DNA of 64,000 nt from CATQHD01 sp965202675. Its GTDB lineage: Bacteria; Actinomycetota; Acidimicrobiia; Spongiisociales; Spongiisociaceae. The translations under genes and the position numbers were made by a program. Positions 8,896 through 17,573 of this stretch are shown in pieces; the first letter of the stretch is position 1, and each line of letters starts with the position of its first letter. The stretch spans positions 2,418,001 to 2,482,000 of the forward strand of contig OZ241842.1 in NCBI GenBank assembly GCA_965202675.1, read 5' to 3'. A model generated the notes under the pieces. It made no database searches and was not told where the DNA came from. It saw nothing but the letters and a program-made list of their open reading frames with translations.

Positions 8896-9480
8896 TGAAA
8901 TCACGGAATGACAAAAAAATCCGTCAGATCCGCCTACAAGGGTATTGACTATGTCGCACCGATGCCGGATAATGAAGAAGCCAAAAGCACCTCCGGTCCG
9001 CAGGCGCCGCAGACCGAGACAGGGATCATCCTCCGAACGCGACCCAGCCGGGTACTAACCGGACGCGTCCGGGAAACAGGTGGTGGAGGCGGGGGCCGGG
9101 CCCGCGGAGCGGGGCGCCGGGGGTGCCGTTTTTCGCGTTCTTGCCGGGGGTCTTGGGTTGGGATAGGGCTTGACCAGGGGGTTCGCAGGGAAAGGGTTTG
9201 GGCGGTGAACGTGGGTGTGTGTACCGCCATTAGGTTGGCTTGACCAGGGGTTCGTAGGAGGGTTCGGGCTTCTCGGTGTTGGCGGGGAATGGTCTTGGCT
9301 CTCGACCTTTCGTCAATACGGTTCGCAGGAAAGGGTTCGGGTTTGCGCGGTGTTGGCGCTTTGCTGGTATGACGACCGTGTTTTGAGGATGAGCGGATAG
9401 GGGATGCCTTCTCGGTTCCGGCGGCGGGGCAGCGCCTTGCCGCTCGTGCTCATCGGGCAGACGTCCGGCAGTTGCTTGTG
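8896..9480 (+). repeat. Dispersed intergenic repeat, copy 1
   Basis: This noncoding stretch is closely matched, in opposite orientation, by 53817-54470. Shared blocks in order are: an A7-containing segment (8906-8921), the promoter-like block, the CTCCGGTCCGCAGG...GACCGAGACAGGGATCATCC block (8991-9030), the GGTGGTGGAGGCGGGGGCCG block with a CCCGC/GCGGG hairpin (about 9080-9117), TTTTTCGCGTTCTTGCCGGG (9129-9148), and a GTTCGCAG-AAAGGGTTCGGG module that occurs about three times here. It ends in a hairpin-rich block near 9395-9480. Several frames cross it, but they break in the other copy. Confidence 0.85.
8945..8973 (+). promoter_or_regulatory. Near-consensus promoter inside repeat copy 1
   Basis: TTGACT (8945-8950), a 17-nt spacer and GATAAT (8968-8973). 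The same arrangement, with the same spacer length, is kept in the second copy of the repeat despite sequence changes in the -10 region. Transcription would run rightward through the GC-rich, hairpin-forming part of the repeat, toward the 3' end of mod. Confidence 0.6.
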
Positions 9481-9516
9481 CTGGGACGCTTTCCGGCGCC
9501 CAGTTCGTGCACGTTC

Positions 9517-12147
9517 TTACAGGCCTGCGGGAGGCCTCGACAGTGTTTCGGTGATTTCGTCGGGGTGGATCAGGGTGGTCATTTCGGCGCCGGTGGTGGT
9601 GACGATCTTCACGGCTACCGGCTTGCCGGTAGGAGGGAAGGGTTGGGAGCGCATGCTGACGATCTTGTCTTTTGCGTCTTGGTCGGCCGTTCTGCCCAGT
9701 TCCTTGATGAGGCGCTTGAGGTTGGGGTCCTTGCCGGCGGCGGGCAGGTAGGTGAGGGTGGAGAAGAACGACGCCCCGTCGTGGTCGGTGTCGATCATCC
9801 AGGCGGCGATCTGGTTTTGGTCTCCGCTGGCGACGCCGCCGGTGGCCGGGTCGTAGGTGTCGTAGCCGATCACCTCCACCGACACCCGTTCATCGGGTTC
9901 GGGGTGGATTATGAGCTCGGGCTCGCCCAGCATGGTGAAGGATTCATCGCCGGGGTCGTCGGCGAGCTGGGTGATCTGCAAATCTCGATTGGCCTGGACT
10001 TTGAGCACTTCTACGTCGCGGTAGACGGCTTCGACTCCGGGAGTGAAGGCCCATCCCACCAGAATCAGATGCTTGACTTCGGGCAGGTGCTTTTTGGCTT
10101 CGTTGACGGCGAGGGCCGCCTGCTGGCTGGTAACCGAGGCGTCGGGGGCGGCCAGCATCACCGCCGCCAGGAACTCGTCCTCCCGGTTCGGGGACTGGCA
10201 GAGGGCCTCGTGGGTGGTGAGCCTGCCGGTGGGCCAGGGATCTAGGTCGATGATTTCCAGCGCTTGGCGCCCGTCCGCCGTTTTGACCTTTGCCCCCTCC
10301 AGCCGTTCCACCAGGTTGACCTGCGTCTGGGCGGCGGCCACACCTAGGTCGTCGGGCCCGGCTTCGGGTTGGTCGAACGGGACGTAGGTGTAGGGGGATT
10401 CGGTTTCGACCGTGAAGGGCGAGCACACCCGTAGCACCGATCGGGCGCGCCCGGGCCGGTCTACCAGCTCGATGGTGTTATCGGGATCGTCCACCTGGTC
10501 GTAGGCGAGGGTGGCGGCGGAGACGCGCTGGATGGTCTCGTAGACAAAGCCCGCCGCCGGGTCCGTTGCCCCCGGTGATTCAGAGTCGAGGCTCCACCAC
10601 GGGTGGACCCCGGTGAGGACGCGTTGGCGGGCAATGGCGACCGCAACCGGAGAGGTGTCGCAGGTGATCCATCGCCGGCCCCAGTGCTCGGCGGCGTCGG
10701 CGGTTACTCCCGACCCGCAGGTGGGGTCGAACACCAGGTCGCCCGGGTCGGATGCCATCAGGATGCATCTTTCCACCACCGAGGCCGCAGTTTCTACTAC
10801 ATAGCGCTTTTTCGAAGGAGACATCATGCGGTACCAGACGTTGTCAATTCTTAAGCCAGGTACCTCTTCTTCATACCATTTCCAGTGAAGGCTGTGACCT
10901 TCGCCTGCACCATCAAGTCGCCCTAGCTCGGCAAGCCTGTCCAAGCCGTTAGGGACCTGTCCCTCCATAGGAGAGGACTCTCCACTGGCGCGTGTTCCCC
11001 TGCGGCGCCCTTCATTGGGGAGTGTCCGCTCCTCAGGAGTGGACACTCCCCAATGGCGCGTGTCTCCCGGGTGATACCAAACTCCATCATACTCGTACCA
11101 GCATGTTCTGCCGGTATTTGATGCTCCCTGCGAAGTGAGATTCTCACGCTTATACACGCGTGCCCCGGCAGGCAATTCTTTGTCGGGATCAATCTTCTCG
11201 GCGCGGGCAAGCTTACGGGTGGTTCCATCGGAGAGTTCTAGCATAGCATATGAAGAGAAGGCTTCAATAACTCCCTTACGTTTATAAGGTTCATATAATT
11301 GTCGATACTTAACATTATCACGATCTTTAGCATACCATAATATATAGCTAGCTGATTCAGGTAGGGTACCGGAGGAAGAACCAGCAGTGGGGCGCCATGT
11401 GATGGTTGCCATCCTATTCTCATGCCCGAACACTTCGTCGCATAGCACCGCGAGTCGATGAACATGGTCGTCTCCGATTTGGAGGAACAGTGACCCGGTT
11501 GCGGCCAACAGCTCACGTATGAGCACCAGCCTTGCATATATAGAATCCAGATAAGAGTGGATACCGTTGCGGTAGGTATCTCGGAAGGCGGTGACGCTGG
11601 CAGGGTCGCCCACCGGTACACTAGTTGACTTTTCGCTTACGTTGAGGTTACTAGTAGAGGGTTGGAAGTTGCTTCTGTACCCGATTCCGTAGGGAGGGTC
11701 GAAGTACACCACCTGCACCTGGCTTGCCAGGTCTTCACGGGCCAGCAACGAGGACATTACACGAGTGGACTCGCCGTGGATAAGTCGGTTCTGCCAATGA
11801 CCGTGATGCTGATAGTATTCGAAGACCGAATGATCGGCAGGCAGGCCGTTGAAATCGTCGAACAGGTTGGGTGTAACTGCCGTTTCGGGCTTCAGTAACT
11901 GAGAGACGAAGGCGGTGGGCAACACCTTTTCACGTATCCAGAGCACGGGGCCTTCATGGCTGTCATCAACGGCGGTCGGGTCGCGGTCCCAGTCGAGAAC
12001 CGGGTCGGTTCCTTCACGTCGGGGGGGGGGGGTATAGGAGACGGGAGCAGCTTCTTCGCCCGAGGCGCTTGCTTCTTCGGTCGGAAGATTGACGCGCGAT
12101 GCTTCCTGGTGCCGGTAGGAGCGCAGGGGTTTGGTTTTCTTAGCCAC
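9517..12147 (-). CDS. Type III restriction-modification DNA methyltransferase (Mod)
   Basis: An 876-aa beta-class adenine methyltransferase. Catalytic motif IV (VVYFDPPYGIGYRSN) is at about residue 147 and SAM-binding motif I (VFDPTCGSGVTADAAEHWG) comes later near residue 470, the beta-class order. It starts at GTG 12147 with GGAGG 5 nt upstream, 22 bp after the stop of res, so the two genes form a res-mod operon. Two oddities stand out. Codons 39-43 contain a run of 12 C on the coding strand (G12 at 12021-12032), at which slippage would frameshift the gene. Residues about 371-400 are an extra palindrome-encoded segment between RHWGVSTPE and GLDRLAELGRL. The C-terminal ~300 residues are probably target recognition or partner binding. 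Confidence 0.92.
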   Translation of the reverse strand: MAKKTKPLRSYRHQEASRVNLPTEEASASGEEAAPVSYTPPPRREGTDPVLDWDRDPTAVDDSHEGPVLWIREKVLPTAFVSQLLKPETAVTPNLFDDFNGLPADHSVFEYYQHHGHWQNRLIHGESTRVMSSLLAREDLASQVQVVYFDPPYGIGYRSNFQPSTSNLNVSEKSTSVPVGDPASVTAFRDTYRNGIHSYLDSIYARLVLIRELLAATGSLFLQIGDDHVHRLAVLCDEVFGHENRMATITWRPTAGSSSGTLPESASYILWYAKDRDNVKYRQLYEPYKRKGVIEAFSSYAMLELSDGTTRKLARAEKIDPDKELPAGARVYKRENLTSQGASNTGRTCWYEYDGVWYHPGDTRHWGVSTPEERTLPNEGRRRGTRASGESSPMEGQVPNGLDRLAELGRLDGAGEGHSLHWKWYEEEVPGLRIDNVWYRMMSPSKKRYVVETAASVVERCILMASDPGDLVFDPTCGSGVTADAAEHWGRRWITCDTSPVAVAIARQRVLTGVHPWWSLDSESPGATDPAAGFVYETIQRVSAATLAYDQVDDPDNTIELVDRPGRARSVLRVCSPFTVETESPYTYVPFDQPEAGPDDLGVAAAQTQVNLVERLEGAKVKTADGRQALEIIDLDPWPTGRLTTHEALCQSPNREDEFLAAVMLAAPDASVTSQQAALAVNEAKKHLPEVKHLILVGWAFTPGVEAVYRDVEVLKVQANRDLQITQLADDPGDESFTMLGEPELIIHPEPDERVSVEVIGYDTYDPATGGVASGDQNQIAAWMIDTDHDGASFFSTLTYLPAAGKDPNLKRLIKELGRTADQDAKDKIVSMRSQPFPPTGKPVAVKIVTTTGAEMTTLIHPDEITETLSRPPAGL
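10948..11055. repeat. Palindrome-rich in-frame insertion inside mod
   Basis: Three inverted repeats lie within 108 bp of coding sequence: AGGGAC-CT-GTCCCT (10951-10964), GGAGAG-GA-CTCTCC (10970-10983), and a 43-bp palindrome centred on 11034 whose outer arms are CATTGGGGAGTGTCC and GGACACTCCCCAATG (11013-11055). Without about 90 bp the protein would read RHWGVSTPE directly into GLDRLAELGRL, as expected for this family, so the element adds roughly 30 residues without breaking the frame. Confidence 0.7.
12021..12032 (-). repeat. G12/C12 homopolymer in mod codons 39-43
   Basis: Twelve consecutive G on the plus strand encode Thr-Pro-Pro-Pro-Arg of Mod. The run is in frame (ON state) in this sequence. 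A one-base change would move translation into frames that end within about 40-50 codons. Confidence 0.9.
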
Positions 12148-12169
12148 GTTGTCCTCCGTTTGTCGGTCT

Positions 12170-15145
12170 CTAGGCCGGGCTTGGTTGCTTGGTTGCGTCC
12201 GCCTCGAAATCGAGGATGGATTGGTTGAGGTCGGTTCTGACCTGCCTGGTGTCGTTCAGCTCCACCAATCCCCACCGGCGCAGCTCCGGGTCGAGCGTCT
12301 CTGTGTTGCGAACCGAGGGAATCCAGTGCTCCAGCACGAAGCGTTTCTTGTCTTCCCAATTGTCGTCGGGGCGGCCCTTGCCCTCGATGATCAGGTTGAG
12401 TCCGTTGTCGAGCCTGGCTATGAAGTCGGGGGTGTAGGAGCACCAGATGCCGTCCGAGCGGTAGGGGATCGTCCAGCCCAGCTGGAAGTTGCGCGCCCAC
12501 GCCGTTACCTGCGGGTGCAGGTCGAGCTGCCGGGCGCATTCCAGTTCGAGCCGGCTGTGGCAGGCGGCCAGGTTGAGTTCCGACTTTTCGGTCTCGTATA
12601 TGAGGCTCAGGGTGGTCTCGAAGCGCACGCCGTCGGTGTCGCCCAGGGGCGGGAGGTCGAGTTTGGCCACTTGGCGCATCCCGCTCCGGGAGCGGCGGCA
12701 GGCGGCCAGGATGCGGTCTACTACTTCATCCCGGTGGTCGGCCCGCAGAACCAGCAGGGGCTTTTCCTCCGCTACGGAGATGTCGGGGTGGGCGAGCCAG
12801 CCTTCCACCGCCTGGTAGGCGCCTCGGAACAGCCCGCTCCGTCTGTAGTCCTCTCCACCGCCGTTGTTGAGGACGAGGCTGCGCACCACCAATGCCGCCA
12901 GGGTTGTTTTGGCGGTCTTCGGGCGGGTATCCCGGGGGTTCACCTCGATTAGTTTTTCCTCGCCCGCCACGCCGGTTACCAGCGTCATGGTGGGGATGTC
13001 GCCTATTTCCACGGAGTAGGGCTCGACCAGCTCGGGGTGGAAGGTAAGGCCGTCCTGGGGCGGGATGGTCATGTATTGCTCGACCAGCGGGAAGGTGATC
13101 CTGCGGTCTTGGCGGCCGGGTACAGTATGCACCGTGTGGATGGGTTTGGGTTCCGGCGGGTTGGGGTTGATGGGGCCGGAAGGCATGAACTCGAAGGGTA
13201 TTCCCACCACGTCGGCGTATTCGGGGTGGAGCAGGCGGCGCGTCCGGCCGCCGTCTTCGATCTCCCGCCAGTTCTGGTAGTCGACCCGGCGCAGGGCCCG
13301 GCCCGTAACCTGCTCGCACAGCAGCTGGGTTCCGAAGCGCCGGTAGCCGAGTACGTGGGTGACGGTGCGGGTGTCCCAGCCCTCGGTGAGCATCGACACC
13401 GACACCACGCAGCGCACCTGCTCGCCGGGCTCCCCCGGCTTGCCGACGGTGTTCATCATCCGCCGCATCGCCGTCACCGGGTCGGTTCCCCTGCTGTCGA
13501 AGCGGCCCACCTGTTCTTTTACCAGCTTGGCGAAGCGGCCGGTCAGTTTCTCGTCGGCGTCGAGCTTGGAATGGACCAGCAGGGTGCGGGGGGAGTCTTC
13601 CCAGCCGCTTCCGTCGGCGCGGACGTTGGAGAAGAGATCCAGCTTGCCCGGCCTGAATGAGCCGTCGCGCTCTTCGCCGCCCGCGATCCAGTCGTAGAGG
13701 GCGGCGGCGTTTGCGATGGTGTTGGCTACCACGATCATCACCGGAGGGGTCTTCGTCTTCGCATCCCACGCCCGGAAGACCTGCTCGTAGTCGGCGTACA
13801 GGGCCGACACGGCGCCCTCCAGCGGCTCTTGCAGGGGGTGGCCGTCCGGTTCGATTTTCTTGTGCCGCGCGTTGCCGTACAGATTCCGCCATACGGTCTG
13901 GTCGGCGGAGGCGTCGTCGTCGCAGGGGACCCGCGGCACCTTGACCAGCCCCGATTCGATTGATTCCATCAGCCCGAAGTCGGACACCACCCATTCGAAG
14001 AGGCGGGGCCGCGCCTTGGCGGTGGTGTCGATCCACATGGGGGTGGCGGAGAAGTCGTAGACGACGCTGGCTTGGCCGCGCCTGTCGTCTGTCTGTCCGA
14101 GGTGTCCGGCGTCGCGGAGGGCGGCGATGGCGTTGAACCAGACGGCCGCCGCTTCCGAATCCCCGTCTTCGGCGCCCTTGTGTCCGGTCTGGCCGGGGAG
14201 CCAGCAGTGATGGGCCTCGTCGTTGATGACCACCAGGTCGCCGTAGGCGGAGGAGGGGCGGATCAGCTCCCGGAGCACCCGTTCGGCGGCGTCTCGGCGG
14301 GTCTCGCGGCAGTCCTCTTTGCCGACGCCCAGCAGCTTGCGGGCGTGCCCGGCGGCGCCGAGCAGGTCGCGGGGCTGGAAGGCCTGCCAGTTGACGACGG
14401 CCACCTTCGCCCGGTTGAGGCTGCGGCGCATCGGGCCGGGAGGGACCAGCCCGTACTCGTCGTAGATGTTGTCGGGGCGGGTGGGCTGCAGCACCGCCAG
14501 GCGGTCGCGGACGGTGAGGCCGGGGGCGATGACGGCGAAGCGCTGTCCGTGCCGCAGGTTCCGCCGGCGGGAGGTTCGGACGGCGTTGAGGGTCTGCCAG
14601 GCGATCAGCATCGCCATGACCACGGTCTTGCCGGTGCCGGTGGCCTGCTTGACGCAATAGCGGACCAGCCCATCGTTGTACCGGCGGGACAGCTCCTCGA
14701 TATCCCGGCGCTCCGGCGTGCCGCGGTTGGCGACCTCCCGCAGCCAGACCAGGGTTTCGATGGCTTCGCGCTGGGCGAAGAAGGGCTGTTTCAGGCATTG
14801 CTCGCCGTCGGCCCAATGGCGCAGGAGCCGCCCCGTGACGCGGGTCGCCCCCGGATAACCCTTGTTCCGCCAGGCCTTCACCCTGCCCCGGATGGCGTTG
14901 ACGGTCTCGTTCAGGTCCTGGGTGGGCATCTCCATAGCGGTCTGCGGGTCAAAGTCCCTGGTGTCTCTGGGCGTGGAACGGACCGCCGTGGACCGGCGGC
15001 GGCCCTTCTTCGGAAGGCGGCCCTTCATCGCCCGGCCCAGCCGGTCGAGCTCCCAGTGCCGGTCGGGTTCCTCGTAGGGCGAGCAGAGCACCGGGTCATG
15101 CGACGGGTCGTTGCCGGCCGGGTGCGGTGCGCCGTTGTCTCTCAT
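12170..15145 (-). CDS. Type III-like restriction endonuclease subunit (Res), helicase-nuclease
   Basis: A 991-aa superfamily 2 helicase with a nuclease tail. Walker A (KQATGTGKTVVMAM) is near residue 170, motif II DEAHH (VVINDEAHHCW) near 300, and motif VI-type LCEQVTGRALRR near 600. A PD...ExK nuclease signature (SYTPDFIARLDNG then LIIEGKG) is near residue 925. This is the architecture of restriction subunits that translocate and cut when paired with a Mod protein. The start ATG 15145 follows a non-family upstream extension and is divergent from efp. Here res precedes mod, the reverse of classical type III operons. Confidence 0.9.
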   Translation of the reverse strand: MRDNGAPHPAGNDPSHDPVLCSPYEEPDRHWELDRLGRAMKGRLPKKGRRRSTAVRSTPRDTRDFDPQTAMEMPTQDLNETVNAIRGRVKAWRNKGYPGATRVTGRLLRHWADGEQCLKQPFFAQREAIETLVWLREVANRGTPERRDIEELSRRYNDGLVRYCVKQATGTGKTVVMAMLIAWQTLNAVRTSRRRNLRHGQRFAVIAPGLTVRDRLAVLQPTRPDNIYDEYGLVPPGPMRRSLNRAKVAVVNWQAFQPRDLLGAAGHARKLLGVGKEDCRETRRDAAERVLRELIRPSSAYGDLVVINDEAHHCWLPGQTGHKGAEDGDSEAAAVWFNAIAALRDAGHLGQTDDRRGQASVVYDFSATPMWIDTTAKARPRLFEWVVSDFGLMESIESGLVKVPRVPCDDDASADQTVWRNLYGNARHKKIEPDGHPLQEPLEGAVSALYADYEQVFRAWDAKTKTPPVMIVVANTIANAAALYDWIAGGEERDGSFRPGKLDLFSNVRADGSGWEDSPRTLLVHSKLDADEKLTGRFAKLVKEQVGRFDSRGTDPVTAMRRMMNTVGKPGEPGEQVRCVVSVSMLTEGWDTRTVTHVLGYRRFGTQLLCEQVTGRALRRVDYQNWREIEDGGRTRRLLHPEYADVVGIPFEFMPSGPINPNPPEPKPIHTVHTVPGRQDRRITFPLVEQYMTIPPQDGLTFHPELVEPYSVEIGDIPTMTLVTGVAGEEKLIEVNPRDTRPKTAKTTLAALVVRSLVLNNGGGEDYRRSGLFRGAYQAVEGWLAHPDISVAEEKPLLVLRADHRDEVVDRILAACRRSRSGMRQVAKLDLPPLGDTDGVRFETTLSLIYETEKSELNLAACHSRLELECARQLDLHPQVTAWARNFQLGWTIPYRSDGIWCSYTPDFIARLDNGLNLIIEGKGRPDDNWEDKKRFVLEHWIPSVRNTETLDPELRRWGLVELNDTRQVRTDLNQSILDFEADATKQPSPA

Positions 15146-15268
15146 GCTCTTTGAATAATGCCAGACGGGTGTGACATTTTCCTGCAGAGGCCGGCGGCGG
15201 GCCGGTTGGCCGGGCCGGGCGGGGGTACTCGCAACGTTCTGATCGACACCGGCCTCTACAATAGACCC

Positions 15269-15826
15269 ATGGTCTCTACCAACGATGTCAAGTCGGGGAT
15301 GGCGCTGGATCTGCCCGATGGGTTGTTCCAGATCGTCGAGCATCAACATGTGAAGCCGGGGAAGGGCCGGGCCTTCGTGCGCATGAAGCTCAAGAACCTG
15401 AACACCGGGGCGGTGGTGGACCGCACCTTCCGCGCCGACGAGGAGGTGCCGCAGGCCGTGATCGACCGGCGCGACCACCAATACCTGTACCAGGACGACC
15501 TCGGCTACCACTTCATGAACCTGGAGACCTACGCCCAGTTCGCCATGGCCGAGGAGGAGGTGGGGGACGCCCGGCACTACATCACCGAGGGCGCCACCGT
15601 GATGATTCCCCTCTATCAGGACCTTCCCATCGGGGTGGAGCTGTCCGCTTCGGTGCAGCTGGAAGTTACCGGTGCCGAGCCGGCGGTCAAGGGCGACCGG
15701 GTGTCGGGGGCCACCAAGCCTGTAACGGTGGAGACCGGGCTGGTCGTCCAGGCCCCCCTCTTCATCGAGGAAGGCGACGTAGTAAAGGTCGACACCCGCT
15801 CCGGCGCCTACATCTCCCGGGTGTGA
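15269..15826 (+). CDS. efp: Elongation factor P
   Basis: A 185-aa three-barrel translation factor that relieves ribosome stalling at polyproline. The N-terminal KOW-like domain with HVKPGKGRAFVRMKLKNL carries the tip lysine near residue 32. The OB domains with NLETYAQFAM, IPLYQDLPIGVEL and the C-terminal signature VVKVDTRSGAYISRV complete the protein. ATG 15269 gives the usual length; upstream codons are not family-like. nusB starts 10 bp downstream. Its normal upstream neighbours of the aro cluster are displaced by the restriction locus. Confidence 0.97.
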   Translation: MVSTNDVKSGMALDLPDGLFQIVEHQHVKPGKGRAFVRMKLKNLNTGAVVDRTFRADEEVPQAVIDRRDHQYLYQDDLGYHFMNLETYAQFAMAEEEVGDARHYITEGATVMIPLYQDLPIGVELSASVQLEVTGAEPAVKGDRVSGATKPVTVETGLVVQAPLFIEEGDVVKVDTRSGAYISRV

Positions 15827-15836
15827 ACGGGCCGGG

Positions 15837-16244
15837 ATGACCCGCCGTTCTTCTCCTCCGGTCAAGGACCATGTGTCGCGGGAGCGGGTGCTCGAAGCCC
15901 TCTACCAAGCCGGCCAGCGGAAGGTAGACGACCCGGCCGCAGGCTTGGAGGGCCGGAACCGCCGCTACGTGGAGGGGGTATGCGGGGATCTCGCCGAGCT
16001 CGACCGCCGCATCGGATCGACCTCCGAGCACTGGCCGGTGGCGAGGATGGCGGCGGTGGACAGAGCCGTCCTGCGCCTGGGGTTGTGGGAGCTGCTCAAC
16101 GAGACCACCCCGGCGGCGGTGGTGCTCAACGAGGCGGTCGAGCTGGCCAAGCGTTACTCCACCAAAGAAAGCGGCGCCTTCGTCAACGGCGTGCTGGCCG
16201 CCCTGGCCGCCGAGATCCGCCCCGACGAGATCCCCGCCGCATAG
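15837..16244 (+). CDS. nusB: Transcription antitermination factor NusB
   Basis: A 135-aa helical RNA-binding protein that acts with NusE on boxA in rRNA operons. The signature regions are SRERVLEALYQ near the N-terminus, RMAAVDRAVLRLGLWELL and VVLNEAVELAKRYSTKESGAFVNGVL, the latter two at the most conserved positions of the family. The length is normal. It is translated from an ATG 10 bp after efp, so the two genes are co-transcribed. Confidence 0.95.
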   Translation: MTRRSSPPVKDHVSRERVLEALYQAGQRKVDDPAAGLEGRNRRYVEGVCGDLAELDRRIGSTSEHWPVARMAAVDRAVLRLGLWELLNETTPAAVVLNEAVELAKRYSTKESGAFVNGVLAALAAEIRPDEIPAA

Positions 16245-16348
16245 CCGCATCGCACCTTGATGGACATCAAGAAAGGTCCTCCCTCCAGTGCTTGACCCAT
16301 TCCCGACCTTTGTGAGACCAGATGTTTCGCGGCAAGACTTGCCATCCA

Positions 16349-16546
16349 TCAACTGCCAAACAAGGTAGGTACATCATGGATAATCAGTTCCAGCGGTTGA
16401 GGCAAGGGCGGACGAGGTTCCGAAGTCTGGCCGAGGTCATCCGGCACTATCTCGGCAACCCGAGATAGCTCCAAATAAGGCTCGTACAGCTCTAGAGCCT
16501 TCTCAAGTGCATCATAAACTTGTTGGTCGCTTTGCTCTTCGCCCAT
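16349..16546 (-). CDS. Small acidic protein, third gene of an AT-rich cassette
   Basis: A 65-aa acidic protein, probably helical at the N-terminus (DQQVYDALEKALELYEPYLELS) with a proline-rich C-terminus (SEPRPPLPQPLELIIHD). ATG 16546 is chosen because AGAAGGG lies 7 nt upstream; a TTG six codons earlier would bury that site. It follows the radical SAM gene on the same strand after 78 bp and shares its low GC content, so it is probably the last member of that unit. No family recognised. Confidence 0.55.
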   Translation of the reverse strand: MGEEQSDQQVYDALEKALELYEPYLELSRVAEIVPDDLGQTSEPRPPLPQPLELIIHDVPTLFGS

Positions 16547-16624
16547 AAGATTCCCTTCTCTCAATCCATTTATATCATAAATTGGATCGCAATGGCAATA
16601 TTTGGCTCGAAGGTAGCGTTTGTA

Positions 16625-17572
16625 CTACCAAGGCGGCTTGAAGCCCTCCTTGCCTTCCTCCATCGTTGGTAAGCCCCTTTCACGGAGCTCCTTCTTGAAG
16701 GCATTCACGAACGCCCGGTAGTGCTCGAGATATTCACCTATAAAATCGTCTAGGCCGCAGTCGAATTTGTCGGCCATCAGCTCGAACGCTTGCGTGCGGG
16801 TCTGGGCTACGAACTTGCCCTTGTTGAAGTGGAAGGGTTGGGCGATGAACTTCTGCACGCCGGTGTCCAACAGGCTGTTGGCGAACCCGTCGAAGTCTTT
16901 GACCAGCAACAGCGGGGTCAAAGTGATGCAGGACTCTATGCCCGCCTCCTGCACCTTGGCGATCGCTTCCAACCGCTTCGGGTTGGGCGGACAGATCGGC
17001 TCGAAGGTGCGCATGATGTCTCGATCATCAGTTGTTACTGTCATGTTGACTTGGACTCTTCCAGGTTGGAAGAGGTCGATGCTGTTGGTTTCGATTTTTT
17101 GAAAAAGGTCAATGTCGCGTGAAACGAGTTGGCTACGGGTCTGTACCATCAGTTTCGGCGCGTGTTGGTCAGCCAATATCTCCAGCAAACGACGGGTCAG
17201 TTCTAATTTGCGCTCAATAGGTTGGTAAGGATCGGTAACACTGCTCATGTAGATACGCTTGCCATTGAGGCTTCCGGGCTTGCGTTTTTCAAGCAACTCA
17301 ACGGCGTTCTGTTTGACGATAACCCAGTCGCCCCAGTTATCCACCTGCTCTTTGTTCCTGCTGAAAAAGGCCGCATAACAGTAAGTGCATCCGAACGAAC
17401 AACCACTATATGGATTGAGTGTATAGTCGTATTCATCCATGAAGCCTGTGGCACGAGTCAAGACCGTTTTGGCCTTGCTGTACTCAACTTCAGCACCACC
17501 AAAACTGCCGATTACAAGGAGCTCATTGATGCTAGTGCTTGGTGTACCCTCACGAGAGATATCAGTGGCCAT
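16625..17572 (-). CDS. Radical SAM protein, SPL-like family
   Basis: A 315-aa protein with the CxxxCxxC cluster-binding motif in SGCSFGCTYCYAAF near residue 60. The following regions (RIYMSSVTDPYQPIERK, LMVQTRSQLVSRDIDL, VQVNMTVTTDDRDIMRTFEP) match the SplB-like/Rv2578c-type group of radical SAM proteins, whose chemistry is often unknown. The start ATG 17572 lies one base after the stop of the methyltransferase-like gene and uses GAGGTG inside that gene, so translation is coupled. It has lower GC than its neighbours. The tight pairing suggests the two act on the same substrate; which one is not evident. Confidence 0.85.
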   Translation of the reverse strand: MATDISREGTPSTSINELLVIGSFGGAEVEYSKAKTVLTRATGFMDEYDYTLNPYSGCSFGCTYCYAAFFSRNKEQVDNWGDWVIVKQNAVELLEKRKPGSLNGKRIYMSSVTDPYQPIERKLELTRRLLEILADQHAPKLMVQTRSQLVSRDIDLFQKIETNSIDLFQPGRVQVNMTVTTDDRDIMRTFEPICPPNPKRLEAIAKVQEAGIESCITLTPLLLVKDFDGFANSLLDTGVQKFIAQPFHFNKGKFVAQTRTQAFELMADKFDCGLDDFIGEYLEHYRAFVNAFKKELRERGLPTMEEGKEGFKPPW

Positions 17573-17573
17573 G

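Noticed and set aside
8906..8921. The A7 run as a phase-variation tract
   Set aside because: It lies in noncoding repeat sequence, is short, and is conserved in both copies.
8908..9243. A 111-codon frame in repeat copy 1 whose start (MTKKS...KGIDYVAP) recurs in copy 2
   Set aside because: The similarity is explained by nucleotide identity of the repeat. In copy 2 the frame stops after 21 codons, and it crosses the promoter, so it is not a conserved protein.
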